Program-made: the position numbers and the translations under genes
Assembly: GCA_030642995.1 (NCBI GenBank)
Contig: DAOWMR010000038.1
Location: forward strand, 1 to 12,005
DNA length: 12,005 nt
Direction of reading: 5' to 3'
Origin: Spirochaetales bacterium
Lineage (GTDB): Bacteria; Spirochaetota; Spirochaetia; DSM-27196; SLST01
Shown: positions 6,632 to 12,005 of the stretch, piece by piece
How the letters are laid out: the number at the start of each line of letters is the position of its first letter
Numbering within the stretch: the stretch's first letter is position 1
The notes under the pieces: generated by a model
Seen by the model: the letters and a program-made list of their open reading frames with translations, nothing else
Told to the model about the DNA's origin: nothing
The model's database searches: none

Positions 6632-7930
6632 ATGGCAGAGTTGATTGAACCACGCCTCTTGAAGGGGTTTCGCGATTTCCTTCCCGCCGATGAGCGAGAG
6701 CGCCAACGGATAGAGGAGATCCTCGGGCGGACGTTTGCGGCGTTCGGATTTGAGCCGATTGATACACCCATCCTGGAGTACACGGAAATCCTCCTTGGGA
6801 AGGGTGGCGGAGAGACGGACAAGCAGATCTATCGATTTGAGGACCAGGGTGACCGGGATGTGGCCATGCGCTACGATCTGACCGTTCCGTTCGCCCGATT
6901 CATGGCGCTTCACCTTCATGAACTCCCCCTGCCCTTCAAGCGATTCCACATTGCAAAGGTCTTTCGCGGCGAGAATACCCAGCGGGGCCGGTATCGGGAG
7001 TTTGTGCAGTGCGACTTTGACATCGTCGGATCGGACAGTGCGTCGGCAGACTTTGAAATCGTCCTGCTCATGGATCGATCTTTCCGCGCGATTGGCGTGG
7101 ATGACGTCCGGATTCATCTCTCGCATAGAGGCGTATTCAATTCCCTCCTCGCTCGCCTCGGCATTGCCGACCGGGGAGAGCAGGTCCTTCGGACAGTCGA
7201 CAAGATGCGCAAGATCGGCGAGACCGAAGTGCGCTCCCAACTCGAAAAAATCGCGGGGGCGGCGGCAACCGATACGATCATGGCGTACATCACGCGGGGA
7301 CCGGACAATGAGTCGACCCTGGAGTCGATGCGCTCCCTCGCCCCGGATGCCGCGCAGGACCTCCGCCGGCTCAGCGACGTTTTGCAGGCCGCGAAAACGG
7401 TTGGTATTGCCGACCGGATCGTGCTGGATCCCTCCGTCACGCGGGGTCTGGACTACTACACGGGTATCGTATTTGAAACCTTCCTCACGGCTCTGCCGGA
7501 AATCGGATCGGTCTGTTCGGGCGGTCGCTACAACAACCTGGCAGGCCTGTACACGAAGGAGCGCCTGCCGGGAGTCGGTACATCAATTGGTCTGGATCGA
7601 CTCATCGCCGGCCTGGAAGAGTTGTCGGTAACGGGCACTCAGACCGGCGGGGCGGAAGCGATCGTGCTCTGTTCAGACGATGCGATGACCGGACGGTATC
7701 ACGCGATCGCGGATGAGCTGCGGACGACGGGACTCCGAGTTGATGTCTATCCTGAGTGCAGAAAGTTAGGCCAACAGTACGCGTTTGCGGAGAAGAAGGA
7801 CATTCCGGTGGCGGTGATCGTCGAGGGCGCCGGCGAGACGGTGACGGTGCGTGACCTTCGATCCCGTACCAACGACGAGGGGTTGACCGTCGGCGATGCC
7901 GCACGCGCGATTCAGGCCCTCACGACCTAG
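6632..7930 (+). CDS. hisS: Histidyl-tRNA synthetase
   Basis: This is a class II aminoacyl-tRNA synthetase that charges tRNA-His with histidine in the cytoplasm; 432 residues, a normal length. The N-terminus, LIEPRLLKGFRDFLP, carries the family opening. Motif 2 includes YDLTVPFAR near 80-88 and GRYREFVQCDFDIVG near 116-130. The histidine-binding signatures are RGLDYYTG at 271-278 and CSGGRYNN near 295-302. Motif 3 is SIGLDRL. The C-terminal anticodon-binding domain, from about 345, includes GLRVDVYPECRKLGQQYAFA. The YDLTVPFAR / CDFDIVG wording is closer to the eukaryotic/organellar form than to the E. coli form. ATG 6632 starts at the conserved region; a TTG at 6575 would add 19 residues unlike any HisRS N-terminus. 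The ribosome-binding site is weak (GTGTGG). The stop interlocks with that of the convergent acetyltransferase. Confidence 0.97.
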   Translation: MAELIEPRLLKGFRDFLPADERERQRIEEILGRTFAAFGFEPIDTPILEYTEILLGKGGGETDKQIYRFEDQGDRDVAMRYDLTVPFARFMALHLHELPLPFKRFHIAKVFRGENTQRGRYREFVQCDFDIVGSDSASADFEIVLLMDRSFRAIGVDDVRIHLSHRGVFNSLLARLGIADRGEQVLRTVDKMRKIGETEVRSQLEKIAGAAATDTIMAYITRGPDNESTLESMRSLAPDAAQDLRRLSDVLQAAKTVGIADRIVLDPSVTRGLDYYTGIVFETFLTALPEIGSVCSGGRYNNLAGLYTKERLPGVGTSIGLDRLIAGLEELSVTGTQTGGAEAIVLCSDDAMTGRYHAIADELRTTGLRVDVYPECRKLGQQYAFAEKKDIPVAVIVEGAGETVTVRDLRSRTNDEGLTVGDAARAIQALTT

Positions 7931-9114
7931 AATCGATCCCAGAGAATCGTGGACGGTTCCTCATTCGGAAACAGAACAGGCAGTAGGTGTTGTGCATCCC
8001 CTTCAACCGTGATTCCAGCCTGCCGGCAGATCCGGTGCGAATCATCGTCTCCAATGACGAGTCGAGCGATGGCCGGCCCGGCGGTGATTGAACCGTCTGC
8101 CGGCGCGTCGGGAGATGACGCGTCCCCGCCCGGATCCACAGCCACGACGGCGCCATTCCGGATCACCAGCGTTACTCTCTCCCCATCGCCACCAATCGCC
8201 AGCCGACCGGTGTAGCTCGCCAGAGGGCCGGCTGCTAAGCGTCGGGATAGCTCGGGCGAGAGTTTCTCCATCAGCGATCCCAGGTTCACGATCTTGATCA
8301 TGGGCCCGCCGTTCCGAACGAATTTGGCCGAGCAGGTGTGGGTGATCGTCTGGAGATACTCGCCCATCAGTGATCGACGCGGGAGGAATGTGAACTCAAT
8401 CGTCGGTTCGACCTCCCGAACGGCGAGCTGACGGGCAACATCCAGGACGCGATCGGACGGACCTGCGCAATCGGCTACTCCCAGCACATCATCCTTGCGA
8501 TCTGTAATCAGGTATCCACCATCGAAGGTGTATCCGTGCCACTTCCCGGGCCGGCGATTGGTGGTAAAGGAGGGGCGCACGAAGGTGCCGGTCACGCCCT
8601 CGTTCTCTCTGTTGTACTGATCTGCGAAATCAGCGTAGTTCCCGTCAAACAGCTCAAACGCGACAGGAGGATCGGCGGGAACGACATCACGTGTGGAGAC
8701 AGAGAAGGTGTACTCCGGAAAGGTGGCGACGTACCCGAACCGGAGATAGTAGGTCTGAAGGCCGAAGAGCAGGCTCATGTCGTAGCCGGCTGAGCGGAGC
8801 GAGTCGACGCAATCGGCCGCTGTGCTGGTCATGAGGCCACGGCCTGAAAGCGCCCGTTGCGTTGTGACCGCGCCAATGCCCGCAACTCGCGCCTTCGCCG
8901 ACCCAATCCGCATGGTGAAGTCCCACACGCCGAAGTGCGTTGCCACCTCACCGTCAACGAGACCGATCCGGGACGCTTCCCAGTCATACGGCGCCCCTTC
9001 AAAGTAACCGTCCGATCCGTAATCGAACTCCTCTCCGTAATTGCTGAAGTTTTTCGCAAAGAGATCGGTTATGGCGCCGAGGTGCCGGCTTCGCTCCGGG
9101 GATTGCAGTTCCAT
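7927..9114 (-). CDS. Eis-like GNAT-family N-acetyltransferase
   Basis: This 395-residue protein has the length and layout of Eis-type acetyltransferases: an N-terminal GNAT domain, a second GNAT-like domain and a C-terminal SCP2-like domain. The acetyl-CoA site reads IGAVTTQRALSGRGLMTSTA around residues 80-100. LQTYYLRFGYVATFPEYTF around 120-138 matches the family's Tyr-rich segment, which in Mycobacterium Eis holds the general acid. The protein ends ILWDRF; in Eis the carboxylate of the C-terminal Phe is the catalytic base, so a terminal Phe here supports the assignment. Eis acetylates many amines, including aminoglycosides and protein lysines, but the substrate of this homologue is unknown. 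ATG 9114 is the only possible start, since an in-frame stop lies 6 bp upstream. AAGG sits almost against it, too close for a normal ribosome-binding site. It is divergent from the helicase gene. Confidence 0.88.
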   Translation of the reverse strand: MELQSPERSRHLGAITDLFAKNFSNYGEEFDYGSDGYFEGAPYDWEASRIGLVDGEVATHFGVWDFTMRIGSAKARVAGIGAVTTQRALSGRGLMTSTAADCVDSLRSAGYDMSLLFGLQTYYLRFGYVATFPEYTFSVSTRDVVPADPPVAFELFDGNYADFADQYNRENEGVTGTFVRPSFTTNRRPGKWHGYTFDGGYLITDRKDDVLGVADCAGPSDRVLDVARQLAVREVEPTIEFTFLPRRSLMGEYLQTITHTCSAKFVRNGGPMIKIVNLGSLMEKLSPELSRRLAAGPLASYTGRLAIGGDGERVTLVIRNGAVVAVDPGGDASSPDAPADGSITAGPAIARLVIGDDDSHRICRQAGITVEGDAQHLLPVLFPNEEPSTILWDRF

Positions 9115-9119
9115 GCCTT

Positions 9120-9125
9120 GTTATA
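9120..9125 (-). promoter_or_regulatory. Candidate -10 box for the acetyltransferase gene (possibly leaderless)
   Basis: On the minus strand TATAAC ends five bases before the ATG at 9114. Transcription from it would begin at or next to the start codon, giving a leaderless message, which fits the lack of a well-placed ribosome-binding site. No convincing -35 box lies 16-18 bp upstream, so the call is tentative. Confidence 0.4.
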
Positions 9126-9136
9126 GCCGATCTCGC

Positions 9137-9152
9137 ACCACTGTGGTAGCTT
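9137..9152 (+). promoter_or_regulatory. Candidate extended -10 box and 11-bp palindrome before the helicase gene
   Basis: TGGTAGCTT (9144-9152) resembles an extended -10 element and ends seven bases before the helicase ATG at 9160, again placing the transcription start at the start codon. It overlaps the odd palindrome ACCAC-T-GTGGT (9137-9147), which lies between the two divergent genes and could be a regulator site. The helicase has no Shine-Dalgarno sequence in this gap. Confidence 0.35.
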
Positions 9153-9159
9153 CCTCACC

Positions 9160-11676
9160 ATGCAACCGCACGAGCTGCCGGTCTATCAACAACGCAACCG
9201 CATCATTGAGGCGCTTGCCGGCAGTCAGGTGGTTGTCGTGGAGAGCCCGACCGGAAGCGGAAAGACCACCCAACTCCCGGTCATTCTCTTGGAGGCGGGT
9301 TTCGGGAAGACCGGAATGATCGGAATCACGCAACCGCGTCGGATCGCGGCCGTCAGCGTGACCGAGTTCATTGCGAAGCAGCTGGAGACGGAGGTAGGCG
9401 GTCGCGTCGGCTACAAGATGCGATTCCACGACCACACCTCGCCGGAAACAGTCCTGAAGATCATGACCGACGGGATACTCCTGCAGGAAATGAAGCTCGA
9501 CTATTCGCTCAAGTCCTATGCCTGCGTCGTCGTGGACGAGGCTCACGAGCGAAGCCTGAATATCGATTTCATTCTCGGGCTGCTCAAGCGGGTCCTGAGA
9601 GATCGGCCTGAGTTCCGAGTCATCGTCTCATCAGCCACGATCAACGCAGAGGTATTCAGCGAATACTTCGACTCCTGCCCGATAGTCCGCATAGAAACGC
9701 CGATGTATCCGGTCCAGGTGATCTACGACGCGCCCCGTATCCAATCCGATCCCGACGTTCTGATTGCGAAGGTAGTGGAGGTGGTGGGCCGACGGGTTCG
9801 GGAAGAGCGCTCCGGGGATATTCTGATATTCCTCTCCGGAGAAAAGCCGATCAAAGATTGTGTCACCGCGCTCTACATGGAACCCTATCGGAAGCAGCTG
9901 CACATCCTGCCGCTTTACGGCCGGCTCAGTAAGGAAGAGCAGGAATTGATCTTCCCGCCGGCGCCGCAAGGCAAGCGCAAAGTGGTTGTGGCCACCAACA
10001 TCGCCGAAACGAGCGTCACAATCGACGGCATTACGACCGTGATTGACTCCGGGTTCTCAAAAATGAATTTCTACAATCCTCGCACGTTCACCAGTTCACT
10101 GGTGGAGGGGCCTATCTCGAAAGCGAGCGCCAACCAGCGCAAGGGCAGAGCCGGCCGCACGCAACCCGGGACCTGCTACCGGCTCTATCAACGGGAGGAG
10201 TACGAACGTCGTGCCCTGTTCACCACGGAAGAGATCTACCGCACCGATCTCTCGGAAGTTGTGCTCCGCATGGCCGAGATCGGCATCACCGACTTCCAGA
10301 GTTTTGACTTCATCAGTCCTCCCGGCCGGCAGGGAATCGCCGGGGCTGTTGAAAGTCTGCGTCTGTTGGAGGCCATTGAACGAGACAACACACTCTCCTC
10401 CATCGGAAAGATGATGGCGGAGTTTCCACTGCTCCCGCGTCACTCACGCATGATCGCCGAAGCAATTCGCCAATATCCGAATGTCGTGGACGAGGTGGTG
10501 ACGGCGGCGAGCTTCCTTACCACCAACAGTCCGTTTCTGCTTCCCATGGGGGAGGAGATTGAGGCACGGCAGGCTCATCATCGGTACCGGGACGACCTGG
10601 GCGATTTTGTGAGCTACCTGAAGCTGCTCGCCGCCTATCGTGGCACGGACAACAAGGAACGATTCTGCGAGACCGGATATCTGGACGCTCGAACGATGGC
10701 TGAGATTGACAATGTCCAGCGCCAACTCGCGGAGATTGTCAGCGACATGGGTGTGCCGGTCCTCTCCGGCGGCTCCAGGGCCGATTACCTCTGCGCCGTG
10801 GCCAAGGGGCTCATACAGTTTGTCTGTGTCCAAAGCGGCCGGGGCAGCTACAGAAGCCTTACCGCCGAACGGATACTGATTCACCCAGGCTCGGTCATGT
10901 TCAGGGAGGCGCCGCGGTTCATCGTTGCCGGAGAGATCGTGAGGACGAGTAGAACCTACGCGCGGTCGGTTTCGCTGCTGCACGAGTCGTGGATCCGCAA
11001 GATATCGCCCGTGCTCGCCGAGAGTCTCCTCAAGCAGGAACGGTCCGGAGGACCGGCGGGAGGCCCGGGCCGGCGCGAGGCGGGCAGAGTCTCCGGAAAG
11101 AAAAAAGACCGCCGGGACACCACGACCCAAATCAGGATTGGAACCCGGTTCTTCCCGCTCCGGGTAATCAAAGGAGGCAAGAAGAGCGCCATCATCAACT
11201 GGGACGAACTCATGCTTGCCCTCAAGGATGAGCCGGTGGTTCACTCCCAACTCCATTCACTGAAAGGAAAGCTCGTGCACAATGACCTGGAACTTCTCTC
11301 CGGGACGCGGGTTGCCGAGATCATGCGAATTGCCCCGCACATAAATCCCCATCGTGACTTTGTCGGCAAGGCGTGGCCGCGGAGTCACTCCTTCCAGTCG
11401 CAGGCCGAGAGCGCGGAACTCTGCCGCGAACTCCCGCTGATTCTCAAAATGACCCGCAGGAAGAAGGGCGGTAATTCAGTGGGCTTTCTCACGCTGCAGA
11501 CCGACGGCAATGGATTGTACTGGTTCAAACCATCGCGATCGTTTCACGTTGCCGTGGCCGAGAGCCTCGGGGCAATCGAACAGCTTGCCGACGAGCTTGG
11601 GGACTCCATTGACCAGCCTGAACACGAGCTGGTCAACCAGACCTACCGCCGATTGGCAAAGCTGCTGGAAGAATAG
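9160..11676 (+). CDS. hrpA: DEAH-box ATP-dependent RNA helicase HrpA, short form
   Basis: This is an 838-residue DEAH/RHA helicase that uses ATP hydrolysis to remodel RNA in the cytoplasm. Helicase motifs: I, PTGSGKTT at 30-37; Ia, TQPRR; II, DEAH at 126-129; III, SAT at 158-160; V, TNIAETSVT at 279-287; VI, QRKGRAGR at 326-333. The winged-helix/HA2 region follows at about 380-480. An OB-fold region at about 540-625 contains HPGSVMF. A basic, Gly-rich linker at about 628-655 (including GKKKDRRD) leads to a C-terminal region of about 185 residues for which I recognise no domain. E. coli HrpA is about 1300 residues; the shorter form resembles the roughly 820-residue HrpA of Borrelia. The sequence is HrpA-like rather than HrpB-like. 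ATG 9160 has no upstream Shine-Dalgarno sequence. It converges on the next gene with a gap of 17 bp. Confidence 0.94.
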   Translation: MQPHELPVYQQRNRIIEALAGSQVVVVESPTGSGKTTQLPVILLEAGFGKTGMIGITQPRRIAAVSVTEFIAKQLETEVGGRVGYKMRFHDHTSPETVLKIMTDGILLQEMKLDYSLKSYACVVVDEAHERSLNIDFILGLLKRVLRDRPEFRVIVSSATINAEVFSEYFDSCPIVRIETPMYPVQVIYDAPRIQSDPDVLIAKVVEVVGRRVREERSGDILIFLSGEKPIKDCVTALYMEPYRKQLHILPLYGRLSKEEQELIFPPAPQGKRKVVVATNIAETSVTIDGITTVIDSGFSKMNFYNPRTFTSSLVEGPISKASANQRKGRAGRTQPGTCYRLYQREEYERRALFTTEEIYRTDLSEVVLRMAEIGITDFQSFDFISPPGRQGIAGAVESLRLLEAIERDNTLSSIGKMMAEFPLLPRHSRMIAEAIRQYPNVVDEVVTAASFLTTNSPFLLPMGEEIEARQAHHRYRDDLGDFVSYLKLLAAYRGTDNKERFCETGYLDARTMAEIDNVQRQLAEIVSDMGVPVLSGGSRADYLCAVAKGLIQFVCVQSGRGSYRSLTAERILIHPGSVMFREAPRFIVAGEIVRTSRTYARSVSLLHESWIRKISPVLAESLLKQERSGGPAGGPGRREAGRVSGKKKDRRDTTTQIRIGTRFFPLRVIKGGKKSAIINWDELMLALKDEPVVHSQLHSLKGKLVHNDLELLSGTRVAEIMRIAPHINPHRDFVGKAWPRSHSFQSQAESAELCRELPLILKMTRRKKGGNSVGFLTLQTDGNGLYWFKPSRSFHVAVAESLGAIEQLADELGDSIDQPEHELVNQTYRRLAKLLEE

Positions 11677-11693
11677 CTCGGCGGGGTGCGCAT

Positions 11694-12005
11694 CTACCGG
11701 CGATGTGTGTGCATCCACTTCACTGCGTAGTCCACGGCGACGCGTTGCGGGAAGAGATAGCAGGTCGCCATGCCAATCTTGCCCACTCGCACCTGCTGCT
11801 TGTGGCTCTTCAGAAACGCTCTGCCGATATCAACGAAGTCATCTGCGTTATAGTTGATGTCGGAGAAGTTCTTCCAACGGCGATGACCGTCGACAAGGAT
11901 TGGGGCGCCAAGAGTCACGCGCTCCTTTGACGCGTATTCGGCCCGGTACTCGGCCAGATGAAAGCTGGTGTTGGATTCGAAATCAGCGCCAAGAAACAGA
12001 ACCGA
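11694..12005 (-). CDS. AAC(3)-family aminoglycoside N-acetyltransferase homologue, C-terminal part
   Basis: This is the last 103 residues of a protein whose start lies beyond the right edge; the frame is open to the end of the window. GADFESNTSFHLAEYRA matches the conserved AAC(3)/YokD segment in which the His and Glu lie near the active site. It is followed by GAPILVDGHRRWKNFSDINY, by DDFVDIGRAFL and by VRVGKIGMATCYLF, then a closing helix VDYAVKWM, all in the order found in this family. AAC(3) enzymes transfer acetyl from acetyl-CoA to the 3-amino group of 2-deoxystreptamine aminoglycosides. Many chromosomal homologues have no proven resistance role, so resistance should not be assumed. It is convergent with hrpA, 17 bp away, with no hairpin terminator between them. 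Confidence 0.85.
   Translation of the reverse strand, partial: SVLFLGADFESNTSFHLAEYRAEYASKERVTLGAPILVDGHRRWKNFSDINYNADDFVDIGRAFLKSHKQQVRVGKIGMATCYLFPQRVAVDYAVKWMHTHRR

Noticed and set aside
10444..11256. Long minus-strand open frame (270 codons) inside hrpA
   Set aside because: It is antisense to well-supported helicase sequence; the length is expected by chance in GC-rich coding DNA, and no domain is visible.
11677..11693. Terminator between the convergent hrpA and AAC(3)-like genes
   Set aside because: The 17-bp gap contains no stable stem followed by a T-run on either strand.

Overview
The window reads as a GC-rich bacterial chromosome segment (roughly 57-60% G+C by eye), most likely from a spirochaete (Spirochaetota). 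That assignment is inference. It rests on the solute-binding protein's leader ending in the -FATGS- style common in spirochaetal binding proteins, on a short HrpA helicase of about 840 residues like the spirochaetal ones, and on the overall gene set. There is no rRNA, tRNA, CRISPR array, insertion sequence or phage gene. The DNA is densely coding; the longest gap is about 260 bp.

Left half (about 1-6450, minus strand): a six-gene operon read right to left. It has a candidate promoter and operator at about 6408-6448. The genes are a secreted CUT1-type sugar-binding protein (4971-6371); an MDP-1-like HAD protein (4256-4864); two LplB/LplC-type ABC permeases (3332-4222 and 2446-3318); a GntR/LacI-type chimeric regulator whose start overlaps the permease stop (1340-2449); and a CehA/McbA-type PHP metallohydrolase that runs off the left edge (1-1326). 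The PHP gene is easy to miss because it has no stop codon inside the window, but its metal-binding motifs are all readable. A perfect 10-bp hairpin (4917-4940) sits between the binding protein and the HAD gene. No ATPase is encoded, so a shared MsmX-type ATPase elsewhere would be needed. My reading is that the operon imports an oligosaccharide, perhaps phosphorylated or phosphodiester-bearing, which the HAD and PHP enzymes then process. The substrate cannot be read from the sequence.

Right half (about 6630-12005): histidyl-tRNA synthetase hisS (+) converges on an Eis-like GNAT acetyltransferase (-), and the two stop codons interlock on one CTAG. The acetyltransferase is divergent from hrpA (+) across a 45-bp gap in which both genes lack a good Shine-Dalgarno sequence and have -10-like elements right next to their ATGs. 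hrpA in turn converges on an AAC(3)-type aminoglycoside acetyltransferase homologue (-) that is cut by the right edge.

The main points of interest are the transporter/HAD/PHP operon as a possible undescribed uptake system, the Asp-to-Gly change in the HAD motif I, the hairpin after the binding-protein gene, the putative operator over the -35 box, the C-terminal extension of HrpA, and two antibiotic-acetyltransferase homologues flanking an RNA helicase.
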